The notes: generated from the sequence alone by a model not told the origin. A stretch of 64,000 nt of DNA from Azophilus sp965220835 (GCA_965220835.1 OZ244842.1:3286001-3350000), one strand, 5' to 3'; shown: positions 16,276 to 26,112, numbered from the stretch's first letter. Made by a program: numbers and translations.

Positions 16276-17721
16276 ATGCGATTGCCCCTGATTCTGCGCA
16301 CAACGGGCGCCCTGTTGGTTCTCTTCAGCCCGGCGATGCTGGTGCCGGCCATTGTGGCTTGGATCTACGAAGAGGCCACCGTGCGCACCTTTGCGATGGC
16401 CTTCGGCGTCACTTTGGCCGGTGGCATCGCCCTGTGGATGTGCGGGCGCGGACGCATCGACCCACGGGAGGGCGATGGCTTCCTGATCACCGCGTTGGCT
16501 TACGTCGGATTGGGGCTGTGCGGCGCGGTTCCCTTCATGCTCGACGGCAGCTTGCGGCTCGGCTTCACCGAGGCGGCATTTGAGTCGCTGTCCGGGATCA
16601 CCACCACCGGAGCCACCGTGCTGACCGGCTTGGACGCACTGCCCAAGTCGATTCTCTTCTACCGCCAGTTCCTGCAGTGGGTCGGCGGCATGGGCATCAT
16701 CGTGCTGGCGGTGGCCATTCTGCCAATGCTTGGGGTTGGCGGCATGCAGCTCTACCGGGCCGAGTCGCCCGGGCCGGTCAAGGACAACAAGCTGACGCCG
16801 CGCATCACCCAAACCGCCAAGGCGCTCTGGCTGCTGTATCTTGGGTTGACCGTTGCTTGCGCCCTAGCCTATTGGGTTGCGGGGATGGGCCTGTTCGACG
16901 CCATCTGCCACAGCTTCTCCACGGTCGCGATCGGCGGCTTCTCCACCCATGACGCCAGCATCGGCCACTTCAACAGCGCTGCCATCGAAGGGGTGGCCAT
17001 CGCCTTCATGGTTTTCGCCGGCGTCAACTTCGCCCTGCACTTCACTGCGCTGAGCCGCCGCACCCTCTCAGGCTACAGCCGCGACCGAGAGGTGCGGCTC
17101 TACGTGGGCGTACTCGCGGGCATGGCCCTTATCACCTGGATGTTGCTGGGCCGAGACCCGCAGGTGACTGAGAGCCCCTTTAGGGACGCCATCTTTCAGG
17201 CCGTCTCAATCACTACCACCACTGGCTTCACCACCGCCGACTTCAGCCTTTGGCCCTCCGTGACGCCGATCCTGTTGATGCTGGGCGCCTTTGCGGGCGG
17301 CTGCGCCGGCTCCACCGCCGGCGGCCTGAAGATGATCCGCCTGCTGCTGATCTATCGGCAGTGCGTTCGCGAAGTCCGCCGCCTCATTCACCCGCTGGGC
17401 ATTTTCCCCTTGAAGCTGGCCGGCGAGCAGGTGCCAAGACGAGTGGCCGATGCCGTCTGGAGCTTCTTCATGGCCTACGTCATGATCTTCGTCTTCCTAG
17501 TGTGCTTGGTCATGGCCGCGGGGGACATGGACTTCCTTACCGCCTTCTCCGCGGTGGGCGCCTGCCTGAACAACCTCGGTCCGGGCTTGGGAGATGTGGC
17601 GGCCAACTACGCCAATCTGCCTGATCCGGTCGCGTGGCTGTTGATGTTGGCGATGGTGCTCGGTCGCTTGGAGATCTTCACGCTGTTGGTGATCTTCAGC
17701 CGCTCCTTCTGGCGGCGGTGA
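16276..17721 (+). CDS. trkH: Trk potassium channel subunit TrkH
   Basis: Membrane pore of the Trk K+ uptake system. 481 residues with the four pore-loop repeats visible: ESLSGITTTGATVLTG, SFSTVAIGGFSTHDAS, AVSITTTTGFTTADF and FSAVGACLNNLGPGLG. The Gly of each loop lines the filter. Length matches the family. It follows trkA on the same strand. The 203 bp to the next gene (lpxL, convergent) contain no clear terminator. Confidence 0.95.
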   Translation: MRLPLILRTTGALLVLFSPAMLVPAIVAWIYEEATVRTFAMAFGVTLAGGIALWMCGRGRIDPREGDGFLITALAYVGLGLCGAVPFMLDGSLRLGFTEAAFESLSGITTTGATVLTGLDALPKSILFYRQFLQWVGGMGIIVLAVAILPMLGVGGMQLYRAESPGPVKDNKLTPRITQTAKALWLLYLGLTVACALAYWVAGMGLFDAICHSFSTVAIGGFSTHDASIGHFNSAAIEGVAIAFMVFAGVNFALHFTALSRRTLSGYSRDREVRLYVGVLAGMALITWMLLGRDPQVTESPFRDAIFQAVSITTTTGFTTADFSLWPSVTPILLMLGAFAGGCAGSTAGGLKMIRLLLIYRQCVREVRRLIHPLGIFPLKLAGEQVPRRVADAVWSFFMAYVMIFVFLVCLVMAAGDMDFLTAFSAVGACLNNLGPGLGDVAANYANLPDPVAWLLMLAMVLGRLEIFTLLVIFSRSFWRR

Positions 17722-17924
17722 TGCGCAAGGGCAGAGGATAGAGAGCCTCGAAGGGCGGAACGAACCAGCGAGTCACCGAACCGAGGATTCCGCGTCGAGG
17801 GCGAGATGCTTGCGCACCAAGGCACAGGCCGCTCCAAGTGGCGTTTGCCAAAAGGAGGGGCAGCTTCCCCGTCAGTGGCAGGATGCCCGCGCTTTAAGGC
17901 AGGTGGCGCCAAGGTTGGGCGACG

Positions 17925-18806
17925 CTATCGACGCTGGCGTTTGGGGTAGGGATCCGCAGAGCCGGGTGGCGGCTTCTTGAAGCGCTTGTACTCCCATTGG
18001 TACTGGGCCGGGTCGCTGCGAACCAAGGCTTCAATGGATTGGTTCAGGCTGGTTGCGAAGGCCTTTGGGTCGCTTAAGTCGATGTCCGTGGGAAATGGCC
18101 GGTACTCCGCGACGAAACCGCCTTTTGCGCGGCGGGCGGTGCCTATGAGCACCGGTGCGCCGCCTGCTTCGGCCAAGCGCTGGGCGAGCGTCATGGTCAG
18201 CGCTGGATGGCCGAAGAAGGGGGCATGGACGCCACCTTGGGCAGGCACTTGGTCCGGCAGCACAGCCGCGAAGCCGCCCGCCTTGAGCGTCTTGTAGGCG
18301 GCGCGCAGCCCCTTGGGCGTGGCTGGCACGAGGGTGGCGCCGAAGCGCTGGCGGGAGCGAAGCAACAAGGGCTCAAGGCCCGCCAGGCGAGGGGGATCGT
18401 AGAGGGCGACGAAGCCCAGGCCTCCCAGCACGTAGCAGAGGTATTCCCAATTGCCGTAGTGGGGCACGAGCATCAGCAGGCCGCGGCCTTGCGCCAGTGG
18501 TTCCGTGACCAATGAACGGCCCGACTCCTCAACCAGCAGCTTGCCAAGCCTGGCAGCGCTCCAGTGGGTCAGCGGTCCGGCCTCAATCAGCAACCGCCAC
18601 GTGTGGCCCAGGCTGCGGCGGGCCAGCGCGCTGCGTTGCTTTTGGTCCATCTCCGGGAAGCACTTGGCCAGGTTGATGGCCGTGATGCGGGCCGCATCGG
18701 TGTTCGTGGCCCAAGCCACCCAACCGAGCCAATCAGCCAGACGCCAGCCCAGCCGCAACGGCAACGCGGCAAACAGGCGCAACAGTGCGGCCAACAGCAC
18801 TTTCAT
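17925..18806 (-). CDS. Lipid A late acyltransferase (LpxL/HtrB family)
   Basis: Adds a secondary acyl chain to lipid A at the inner membrane. 293 residues. One N-terminal membrane helix, then LMLVPHYGNWEYLCYVLGG with the HxxxxE catalytic motif near residue 122, followed by AVLPDQVPAQGGVHAPFFG and YQWEYKRFK near the C-terminus. ATG at 18806 is used; GTG at 18824 is an alternative, and neither has a clear ribosome binding site. LpxL and LpxM cannot be told apart here. It is the last gene of a minus-strand run behind the stress protein and antiporter genes. Confidence 0.9.
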   Translation of the reverse strand: MKVLLAALLRLFAALPLRLGWRLADWLGWVAWATNTDAARITAINLAKCFPEMDQKQRSALARRSLGHTWRLLIEAGPLTHWSAARLGKLLVEESGRSLVTEPLAQGRGLLMLVPHYGNWEYLCYVLGGLGFVALYDPPRLAGLEPLLLRSRQRFGATLVPATPKGLRAAYKTLKAGGFAAVLPDQVPAQGGVHAPFFGHPALTMTLAQRLAEAGGAPVLIGTARRAKGGFVAEYRPFPTDIDLSDPKAFATSLNQSIEALVRSDPAQYQWEYKRFKKPPPGSADPYPKRQRR

Positions 18807-19019
18807 GCGGTGGGAGCCAAGCACATTGGAAAACTCAAGCCCGGCGTCAGACCGGATTGATTCTGCCAGAACACTGAGTCAGGCCGGCGCGGGGCCTGCA
18901 TGGCGGAAACCCTAGCGCAGTGGTGGCCAATATGCTCGTAACCCAATGAATTAAAAATAAATTATGGGGCTTTCGACCACGACATGAATGAGTTGGTTGG
19001 GGTGTTGATCGACACTCTC

Positions 19020-19901
19020 TTATTCTGGGCCAGCCGCTTCCGGCTTGAGTGCAAGCACATCGGCGCCAAGACGCGTGAGCACGCGTTCCGCCGTGTTGCC
19101 AATCAACCGAGCCTTGGCACCCAGCCTGCCGACCGTGCCCATCACGACCAACTGCGCCTGAAGGCGCGACGACAGCGACGGCACGGCGCGATGAACCTCG
19201 CCCGACTCTATGCGAATGCGATCCTCGGCGATCCCGTGCCTCTCGGCGAAGGCGGCGATTTCCGGCTGCAGCCGACGCCGGATTTTCTTGACTTGTGCGC
19301 GCTCGTCAATGACATCCAAGTCCCTAAGCACCGCCGAAATCTGTATGACGTAGATGACGTGCAGTGGGCAGGAAAGGGCGTCCGCGTAAGCCCTTGCCGT
19401 GTTGACCACAGCGTCGTTGAGGTTCCGCTTGACGGCGGACCGGCTGCCGAAGTCCACGGCCGCGACCACCGAGCGCTTGGGGTGCCAAAAGCGGTCGGCG
19501 ACGATCAGCACCGGAGCCTCGCACTCACGCAGCAGGTGCCAATCGGTGGGCGTGTACAACAGCGTCTCGCTGCGATGGCCGGTCTTGACCACAACGTCGA
19601 CGGAGCTCTGCCCCACATGGGCATGGATCCACTGGGGTATGGATTTCTCCCAAGCGACGATGGTCTTGACGTCAACGCCTTCCGGATTGTGTTCCGCGAT
19701 CGAAGCCGCTAGGGATTCTTGGCACCGCGCCTGCAAACGGCGCTGCACCTCAAGTTGGTCAGACGGATCCAAGTTGGCGGTTGGCTCATAGCAGAAAGCC
19801 ACCACCTCGGCGTCCCAACCCATGGCCTTGGCCAGCCCAAGCCCCCGCTGCAGCGCCACTTGATGCTCGCCGTCGCGGTCCGCAACGATCAGAATTGACA
19901 C
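19020..19901 (-). CDS. Tandem universal stress protein (UspE-like)
   Basis: 293 residues made of two Usp domains. The first begins SILIVADRDGEHQVALQRGLGLA; the second begins VVAAVDFGSRSAVKRNLNDAV near residue 155 and ends with the ATP-binding type loop LVVMGTVGRLGAKARLIGNTAERVL. GTG at 19901 is set by a strong AGGAGGT 8 bases upstream (on the minus strand, near 19907-19913), which rules out the longer frame to 19985. It follows the Kef-type antiporter by 132 bp. Related proteins act in stress survival; the ligand and role are unknown. Confidence 0.88.
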   Translation of the reverse strand: MSILIVADRDGEHQVALQRGLGLAKAMGWDAEVVAFCYEPTANLDPSDQLEVQRRLQARCQESLAASIAEHNPEGVDVKTIVAWEKSIPQWIHAHVGQSSVDVVVKTGHRSETLLYTPTDWHLLRECEAPVLIVADRFWHPKRSVVAAVDFGSRSAVKRNLNDAVVNTARAYADALSCPLHVIYVIQISAVLRDLDVIDERAQVKKIRRRLQPEIAAFAERHGIAEDRIRIESGEVHRAVPSLSSRLQAQLVVMGTVGRLGAKARLIGNTAERVLTRLGADVLALKPEAAGPE

Positions 19902-20033
19902 GCACCGACCTCCTGCAACAGCGAGCGGGCAAGTTATCCGAAGTGAAGTTGGCCTGTCAATTCGGGCCAACATGCCCGCTGGCAATGCGCCTTTACAGAA
20001 TTGGCTGCTGCGCGCTGCGTTAAGTCCGGTGGA

Positions 20034-21653
20034 CTAATCCGGGCGCCCATCCACCGTCTCGGGGCGTTGTTCGGTGACGTGAGCCGCGAAGCCGGCGCCG
20101 GCCTCGGCGTACACATTGAAGACCTCCGATGCGCCGGCTTCCTCCAGCGGACGCACCTCATCCTCGAACTTGGCGGTTGCAGCGACTCGGCTGGCGAAGG
20201 GCACCGCCTGGAACTGCTCGAGGACGGCCAAGTTGGCTGCCAGATTGGGAAGTGCCAGCAAGGCTTGCCTGAGGGTGTGGGCGCTGTCAATACGGTCCCA
20301 GAAATCCGCGTCAGTTGGATCGCCAAGCAGCACGTTGCGGCCCGTCGCCCGCAATTGCTCCACCCTGGCGGGATCGATGTCGACGCCGACAACCGCCTCG
20401 CCGTGACGGTCGCGCATGTAGTCGTAAGCCCCGGTGCCAATGCGTCCCATGCCGACCACGGCGATCACTGCCCCCGCCATTTCCAGCGATTGATCGTCCG
20501 CAAGCCGCTCGGACCGTTGCAAGCGCGTCCAGAACGACCGGTGCCCGGCGTAAATCCGATGGGCCACAACGTCTAGCCCAGCGGACGCGGCGCACGACAG
20601 GGAAAACGCCACCGCCAGGGCAATCAGCCAGGTATCGCTCAGCCACCCGTTGGATACGCTGACGGCCGCCACAATCAGCCCGAACTCACTGAAGTTGCTT
20701 AGGTTCAGCGATGCAAGCAACGAAGTGCGGGAGCGCAGCTTGAAGGCGGCCAACAGCCCGAAGAACAGCGCGGATTTGCCGAGCAGGAGGGGCGTGAAGG
20801 CCACGCCGATCAGCACCGCCTCCGTGGTGAGTTGACCGGACATCCCAATTGACAGGAAAAAGGCCACCAAAAACAAGTCCTTGAAGCTGAGCATGGCCTT
20901 GGCCAGCTCGTCCGCCTTGCCGTGCTTGGCAATCAACACGCCTAGAATGAGGGCGCCAAGGTCACCCTTCATTCCAACCAGCTCGAAGGCCTGTGCGCCG
21001 CCGAGCGCCAACATGAAGCCGAACAGCACCAACAGCTCGCCGTGGCCGACCCTTTCCATGATGCGAACCAGCAATGGCTTCAGCGGAATGACCAGCAGCA
21101 ACAGAAAAGCCCAGTAGGTGGGCCAGGAGGCGGTGGAGGCCGCCAGGAAGGCCACGGCGGCCAAGTCCTGCACGATCAGGATTCCGACGGCAATGCGACC
21201 ATGGAGCGAAGCGCTTTCGCCCTTCTCTTCGAGCACCTTCACCACGAAGACGGTGCTGGAGAAGCTCAACGCAAAGGCAATCAAGAGCGACTGGAACAGA
21301 CCGAGGCCGGATAGCGAAGGCGCACCGGCCAATGCCAGCCAATAAATCGGGGTGCCGAGCGCCAACACCACAATCAACATGTGCAGCGCGGTCACCGCCC
21401 AAACCTGGGGGCGCCCGAAGGTGCGAAGATTGAGCTTCAGGCCGACGATGAACAGCAGCAGCGTGATGCCGAGATCAGACATTTTCTGAACCAGCTCACC
21501 GCCCGACACGCCCAACAAGTTGAGCACGAAACCTGCAACAAGGAAGCCAACCAGCGGCGGCAGCCGGATCGCCTTGGCCAACAAGCCCAAGACGAAGGCC
21601 AAGGCAATCCAGCCTGCGTCGCCGAGCGCGATGGCTATCAGTTCAAAGTCCAT
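20034..21653 (-). CDS. Kef-type cation:proton antiporter with TrkA-N domain
   Basis: A 539-residue CPA2 protein. About 12-13 membrane spans occupy residues 1-390 (PPLVGFLVAGFVLNLLGVS, LGITLLLFIVGLKLNLRTFG, FALSFSSTVFVVKVLEEKGE). A cytoplasmic RCK N domain follows, near residue 412: VIAVVGMGRIGTGAYDYM, then VGVDIDPARVEQLRA. Family members are K+ or Na+ efflux systems gated by nucleotides or glutathione. It may balance the TrkAH uptake system encoded 2 kb away on the other strand. The KefB/KefC glutathione regulator subunit (KefF/KefG) is not present, so ligand gating is uncertain. Confidence 0.9.
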   Translation of the reverse strand: MDFELIAIALGDAGWIALAFVLGLLAKAIRLPPLVGFLVAGFVLNLLGVSGGELVQKMSDLGITLLLFIVGLKLNLRTFGRPQVWAVTALHMLIVVLALGTPIYWLALAGAPSLSGLGLFQSLLIAFALSFSSTVFVVKVLEEKGESASLHGRIAVGILIVQDLAAVAFLAASTASWPTYWAFLLLLVIPLKPLLVRIMERVGHGELLVLFGFMLALGGAQAFELVGMKGDLGALILGVLIAKHGKADELAKAMLSFKDLFLVAFFLSIGMSGQLTTEAVLIGVAFTPLLLGKSALFFGLLAAFKLRSRTSLLASLNLSNFSEFGLIVAAVSVSNGWLSDTWLIALAVAFSLSCAASAGLDVVAHRIYAGHRSFWTRLQRSERLADDQSLEMAGAVIAVVGMGRIGTGAYDYMRDRHGEAVVGVDIDPARVEQLRATGRNVLLGDPTDADFWDRIDSAHTLRQALLALPNLAANLAVLEQFQAVPFASRVAATAKFEDEVRPLEEAGASEVFNVYAEAGAGFAAHVTEQRPETVDGRPD

Positions 21654-21770
21654 AGGTGAATGCTGGCGGCTGCGATGCGGTCTGGCAAGGGCGAAGACAC
21701 TCAGCGGGACAGGGCGTCCCCGGGGCTCGGTCTGAACAGCTCCTTGCGACCTGCGATGATTGGCAGGGGC

Positions 21771-22337
21771 TTAGGCTGCCAAGGCAGCGCACCTAGAGTG
21801 GGCCGGGCAACCCACCAAGTGATCGTTAACCAATCCCGCGCTTTGCATGAAGGCATAGCAAATGACTGGTCCCACGAATCGAAACCCTAGTTTTTTCAGT
21901 GACTTGGACATCTCCACAGAAGCATCGGTCTGGCTGGGAATCTGGTTCAACCGGCGCCAGCGGTTCTGCGTCGGCTCGCCGTCCACAAAGGACCAAACCA
22001 ATTCCGAAAGGGAGCCGCGCAGGGCTAGGGTGGCTTGAGCATTGGTGACCACCGAGGCCAGCTTGGCCCGATTGCGGATCAAGCCCGGGTCGCCAAGCCA
22101 ACGCTCCATGAGTTGTGAGTCCGCAGTAGCCAAGGCCTCGATGTTGAAGCCGAGAAAGGCTTCACGCATGTGCTCGCGCTTCTTCAGCACCGTCAACCAC
22201 GACAACCCGGCCTGCATGCCTTCGAGGATGAGGCGCTCGAACAGGGGCTGTTCGGCGCGCTCCGGCACCCCCCACTCCTCATCGTGGTAGCGGATGTACA
22301 GCGGGTTCGTGCCGCACCAACCACACCGGCTTTCCAT
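21771..22337 (-). CDS. tag: DNA-3-methyladenine glycosylase I
   Basis: Excises 3-methyladenine from alkylated DNA. 188 residues. N-terminus RCGWCGTNPLYIRYHDEEWG carries a zinc cysteine, the His and the conserved Trp; the C-terminus NDHLVGCPAHSRC carries the remaining His and Cys zinc ligands. LEGMQAGLSWLTVLKKRE and FVGPVICYAFMQSAGLVNDH are also family marks. ATG at 22337 matches the family start; a longer frame to 22409 has no conserved residues. It ends 117 bp before the antiporter gene. Confidence 0.93.
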   Translation of the reverse strand: MESRCGWCGTNPLYIRYHDEEWGVPERAEQPLFERLILEGMQAGLSWLTVLKKREHMREAFLGFNIEALATADSQLMERWLGDPGLIRNRAKLASVVTNAQATLALRGSLSELVWSFVDGEPTQNRWRRLNQIPSQTDASVEMSKSLKKLGFRFVGPVICYAFMQSAGLVNDHLVGCPAHSRCAALAA

Positions 22338-22472
22338 GGCGCTCGTTGAGGCGGCCTGGGGGTTGGCTGATGGCTCAACTGCGGTCAGCGGCGTACCGTT
22401 CCTTGACAAGCTGAAGGCTCTCCCTGTGCGGTTTCAGAAACACATCGGCGTCTGAGCCCCGCCCAGTGCGCA

Positions 22473-22526
22473 GAGTTTCGCGTCAGCGAAACTCCAACGA
22501 ACTTTGGCCCCCGAGGCCAAAGTTCG
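22473..22526. repeat. Two adjacent perfect hairpins
   Basis: First stem 22473-22481 pairs with 22486-22494 (9 bp, loop GTCA). Second stem 22498-22509 pairs with 22515-22526 (12 bp, loop CCCGA). They are separated by 3 bases. Neither is followed by a T-run on either strand, so they do not look like ordinary terminators. Confidence 0.85.
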
Positions 22527-22801
22527 CTTTGACCCTGAATCCACGATGGCCTATGTTGCGCGCCCGATTCCCGTTCAATTCTAACCGGAATAGGACATGC
22601 CCCTTCCAAGGAAAAAAACCACGAACCCCAAGTGGAGAGCGCACTCCAATAGCCCAATCGAGGGCGGGACTCCCTGGCTTTGGAGGCTGACGCCGGATGC
22701 GGCCTTGGGCCCTCAGTTGAAGCGGTTTTGGAGCCTTTTTCCGATGGTGTCTCGGAGGGAGACGTTGTTGGGTGCGGGCGTTGACCCTGGAGCGCGGGCG
22801 T

Positions 22802-22827
22802 GCCGTCCTCGGACGGCGCGAAGCGCC
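22802..22827. repeat. Dispersed intergenic palindrome copy
   Basis: GCCGTCC (22802-22808) pairs with GGACGGC (22811-22817), then GGCGC/GCGCC (22815-22827) forms a second overlapping stem. The right half, GGACGG..CGC.AAGCGCCGTT, is shared with the copy at 63026-63060. Confidence 0.6.
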
Positions 22828-22858
22828 GTTCACATGCACCAATCGACTTGCTAAGCGC

Positions 22859-23590
22859 ATGACAACGCCCCAACCGCTCGGCGGCATCGTCCGCGCCTGC
22901 CTTTTCTACGCCGGGTACGTCCTGTTCACCGTCTTTTGGGGCACCTTGTCCGTGGCGGTGGGCTGGGCGATGCCGCCAAGGCGCCGCTTCGAGTTCGTCA
23001 TCGGCATCTGGACGCGAGGCGTGCTGCATTGGCTGCGCCTCACCTGTGGCATCCGTGTCGAGGTGCAGGGGCTAGAGCACATTCCAAGCCAGGCCTGCGT
23101 CGTTTTTGCGCACCACGAAAGCACCTGGGAGACGCTGTTCCTGCAATCGCTGTTTCGTCCGCAAGCCACGCTGATCAAGCGTGAGCTGCTGTGGATCCCG
23201 TTCTTCGGCTGGGCCTTCGCGCTGAACAGGCCCATCGCCATCGACCGTGGCAGCCCAAGGCAAGCCTTGCGCAAGTTAATCGATACCGGGCGCTCCCGGC
23301 TGGCTGACGGCATCAGCGTGGTGCTGTTTCCCGAGGGCACGCGCATGCCGCCGGGGGAAGTGGGCTTGTTTCAGCCGGGTGGCGCCGCCTTGGCCATTGC
23401 CGCTCCCGCCCCCGTGGTGGTGGTCGCCCACAACGCCGGACGGCACTGGCCGGCCCACCGGTTGCGCAAAACGCCCGGCGTCATTCAGGTGCGGATCGGG
23501 CCACCAGTCGCCACCGCCGGCCGCAAGACCAAGGCCGTGAACGCCGAGGCCCGCGAGCTGATGGCGGCGCTGGTCAGACGTCTAGATTGA
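22859..23590 (+). CDS. 1-acyl-glycerol-3-phosphate acyltransferase (PlsC family)
   Basis: Likely transfers an acyl chain to lysophosphatidic acid in phospholipid synthesis. 243 residues. An N-terminal membrane span (LFYAGYVLFTVFWGTLSVA) precedes the HxxxxD/E box FAHHESTWETLF near residue 85 (Glu in place of Asp is common in this branch), then FGWAFALNRPIAIDRG and the phosphate-binding VVLFPEGTRMPPGE. ATG at 22859 is chosen because the longer upstream frame runs through the dispersed palindrome. Its 3' end overlaps the gyrB 3' end by 17 bp in convergent orientation. In other gammaproteobacteria a GmhB/PlsC pair often sits near gyrB; gmhB is not present. Confidence 0.9.
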   Translation: MTTPQPLGGIVRACLFYAGYVLFTVFWGTLSVAVGWAMPPRRRFEFVIGIWTRGVLHWLRLTCGIRVEVQGLEHIPSQACVVFAHHESTWETLFLQSLFRPQATLIKRELLWIPFFGWAFALNRPIAIDRGSPRQALRKLIDTGRSRLADGISVVLFPEGTRMPPGEVGLFQPGGAALAIAAPAPVVVVAHNAGRHWPAHRLRKTPGVIQVRIGPPVATAGRKTKAVNAEARELMAALVRRLD

Positions 23591-25967
23591 CGACCGACAG
23601 CGCATTGGTCTCGATGAAGTCGCGGCGCGGTTCCACCTGATCGCCCATCAGGGTGGTGAACATCTGATCGGCGGCGATGGCGTCATCCACGGTGACCTGC
23701 AGCATTCTGCGCACGTCCGGGTCCATGGTGGTCTGCCAAAGCTGATCCGGGTTCATCTCGCCGAGCCCCTTGTAGCGCTGGATGTCGATGCCGCGCCGGG
23801 CTTGGGCAGCCAGCCAATCCAAAACCTGCCCGAAGGTGGACACCGCTTCACTGCGCTCCCCCCGCTTGACCCGTGCGCCGCTGTCAAGCAGGCCCTCGAG
23901 GGCGCGGGCCATCTCGACCACGCGGCGATAGTCAGGGCCGGCAAAGAAGGCCCGGGGCAACAGAACGCGCTCGGTCATGCCGCGGTCGAGATACGCCACG
24001 ACCGGGCACCAAACCTGATGCTCGGCGTCAAATTCAAGGCTCACATCGGCCTCGGCCAAGGCTGCTTCCAAGGTTGCGGCCCAAGCGGCCATGGCCTCCC
24101 TGTCGCCCAACATCGGCTCATCGACGATGGGCAAATCCACGAGCGGAACGGTTACGGCGAGGGGGTAGACGCGGGACAGGCGCTCCAGGCGGGCCATGAG
24201 CGCCTGATAGCGGATGGCCAAGTCGGCGAAGGCCTGGTCTTGCATGGCCGGCGCTTCCGGGTTGACGTAAAGCTTGGAGCCCTCCAAAGCCAACTGCAGC
24301 AAGTAGTCGGTGAGTTCGCCATCGTCCTTGACGTAGCGCTCATGGCGCCCTTTCTTGATCTTGTACAGCGGCGGCTGAGCGATGTAGATGTGCCCGCGCT
24401 CGATCAGTTCCGGCATTTGGCGAAAGAAGAAGGTCAGCAGCAGGGTGCGGATGTGGGAGCCGTCCACGTCCGCGTCCGTCATGATGATGATGCGATGGTA
24501 GCGCAGCTTCTCCGGCTCGAACTCTCCGCGGCCGATGCCGCAGCCCAAGGCGGTGACCAAGGTGCCCACTTCCTGGGAAGACAGCATTTTGTCGAAGCGC
24601 GCCTTCTCCACGTTCAGAATCTTGCCCCGCAGCGGCAGGATGGCTTGGGTGCGCCGGTCCCGCCCTTGCTTGGCGGAGCCGCCTGCTGAGTCCCCCTCCA
24701 CCAAGTAAAGCTCCGACTCGGCCGGGTCTTTCTCCTGGCAGTCCGCAAGCTTGCCGGGCAGGCCAGCGATGTCCAGAGCGCCCTTGCGGCGCGTCATCTC
24801 CCGCGCTTTGCGGGCTGCTTCCCGGGCTTGGGCAGCGGCGATCATCTTGCCGACCACGGCCTTGGCGCCTTGGGGATTTTCGTCAAGGTACATACCTAAG
24901 TGGTTGCTCAATTCCTGTTCAACCGCAGTTTTGACCTCGCTGGAGACCAGTTTGTCCTTGGTTTGGGAGGAGAACTTCGGGTCCGGCACCTTGACCGAGA
25001 TGACCGCCGTCAGCCCCTCCCGTGCATCGTCCCCCGTCGTGGTGACCTTGGCCTTCTTGTGCAGGCCTTCCCGCTCAATGTAGGCGTTAAGCGTACGGGT
25101 TAGGGCGCCTCGGAACCCGGTCACATGAGTGCCGCCGTCCCGCTGCGGGATGTTGTTGGTGTAGGCGAACACTTGCTCCTGGAAGCTGTCGTTCCATTGC
25201 ATGGCCACTTCGACGCCTATGCCGTCCTCCCGCTCGGTCTTGAAGAAAACCGGATCGTTCAGCGGCGTCTTGTTGGTGTTCAAGTAGGCGACGAAGGCTT
25301 GCAGCCCGCCGTCGTAGAGAAAGTGTTCGGCTTTGCCCGTGCGCTCATCCACTAGATGAATGCTGACCCCTGAGTTCAGGAAGGCCAGCTCTCTTAAGCG
25401 CTTGGTCAGAAGGTCAAAGTGGAATTCGATGTTGTTGAAGGTGTCCGGTGAGGGCTCAAAGTAGCATTCCGTGCCGGTCGATTCAGTCTCGCCCACTTGT
25501 TGCAGGGGATAGCGGGGCACGCCCTGCTCGTAGATCTGCTCATAAACGAAGCCATCCCGGCGAATCGTCAAGCGCAACTCCTTGGAAAGGGCATTCACCA
25601 CCGACACGCCCACGCCGTGCAGGCCGCCTGAAACCTTGTAGCTGTTGTCGTCAAACTTGCCGCCGGCATGCAGCGTGGTCATGATGACCTCCGCCGCCGA
25701 CACGCCCTCCTCGGGATGAATGTCAACCGGAATGCCGCGGCCGTTGTCGCGCACGGTGACTGCCTCGCCCGGATGGATGACAACGTGAATCTCGTCGCAA
25801 TGTCCCGCCAAGGCCTCGTCAATGGCGTTGTCCACCAGTTCCTGCACCATGTGGTGCAAGCCGGTCCCGTCCTCGGTGTCGCCGATGTACATGCCAGGCC
25901 GCTTGCGCACCGCATCGAGCCCGCGCAACACCTTGATGTTGCGTGAGTCATAGGTTTCCTCAGCCAT
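23574..25967 (-). CDS. gyrB: DNA gyrase subunit B
   Basis: ATPase subunit of DNA gyrase, which introduces negative supercoils. 797 residues. GHKL ATPase domain: VLRGLDAVRKRPGMYIGDT, ELVDNAIDEALAGHCD, VRDNGRGIPVDIH and VSGGLHGVGVSVVNALS. TOPRIM domain: LYLVEGDSAGGSAKQGRDR, with DADVDGSHIRTLLLTFF. C-terminal QRYKGLGEMNPDQLWQTTMD. Fourth gene of dnaA-dnaN-recF-gyrB. Confidence 0.97.
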   Translation of the reverse strand: MAEETYDSRNIKVLRGLDAVRKRPGMYIGDTEDGTGLHHMVQELVDNAIDEALAGHCDEIHVVIHPGEAVTVRDNGRGIPVDIHPEEGVSAAEVIMTTLHAGGKFDDNSYKVSGGLHGVGVSVVNALSKELRLTIRRDGFVYEQIYEQGVPRYPLQQVGETESTGTECYFEPSPDTFNNIEFHFDLLTKRLRELAFLNSGVSIHLVDERTGKAEHFLYDGGLQAFVAYLNTNKTPLNDPVFFKTEREDGIGVEVAMQWNDSFQEQVFAYTNNIPQRDGGTHVTGFRGALTRTLNAYIEREGLHKKAKVTTTGDDAREGLTAVISVKVPDPKFSSQTKDKLVSSEVKTAVEQELSNHLGMYLDENPQGAKAVVGKMIAAAQAREAARKAREMTRRKGALDIAGLPGKLADCQEKDPAESELYLVEGDSAGGSAKQGRDRRTQAILPLRGKILNVEKARFDKMLSSQEVGTLVTALGCGIGRGEFEPEKLRYHRIIIMTDADVDGSHIRTLLLTFFFRQMPELIERGHIYIAQPPLYKIKKGRHERYVKDDGELTDYLLQLALEGSKLYVNPEAPAMQDQAFADLAIRYQALMARLERLSRVYPLAVTVPLVDLPIVDEPMLGDREAMAAWAATLEAALAEADVSLEFDAEHQVWCPVVAYLDRGMTERVLLPRAFFAGPDYRRVVEMARALEGLLDSGARVKRGERSEAVSTFGQVLDWLAAQARRGIDIQRYKGLGEMNPDQLWQTTMDPDVRRMLQVTVDDAIAADQMFTTLMGDQVEPRRDFIETNALSVVNLDV

Positions 25968-26112
25968 AAATGCTCCTTGGCTCTCTTTGTGTTGCCCGCG
26001 GGGCTGATGCTGCTAAGCGCGTCACCTTTGCGCCCGGCTTCACGCGTCAACTCGCGCGTCAAATAAGGTGGCGCAAGCGCTTGCCAAAATGCGGCATCGC
26101 CTCGTTCCCCAG

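Larger units (their letters stand above)
22338..22858. other. 521-bp intergenic region between tag and the plsC-type gene
   Basis: No frame here shows recognisable protein features. It holds two perfect adjacent hairpins (22473-22526) and, next to the downstream gene, a copy of the dispersed palindrome (22802-22827). A homopurine patch (CGGAGGGAGACG) lies near 22753. The region must contain start signals for both divergent genes, but no promoter could be called with confidence. Confidence 0.5.

Noticed and set aside
22385..23029. Minus-strand frame of 214 codons upstream of tag
   Set aside because: Runs through hairpins and into the plsC-type gene; no conserved residues.
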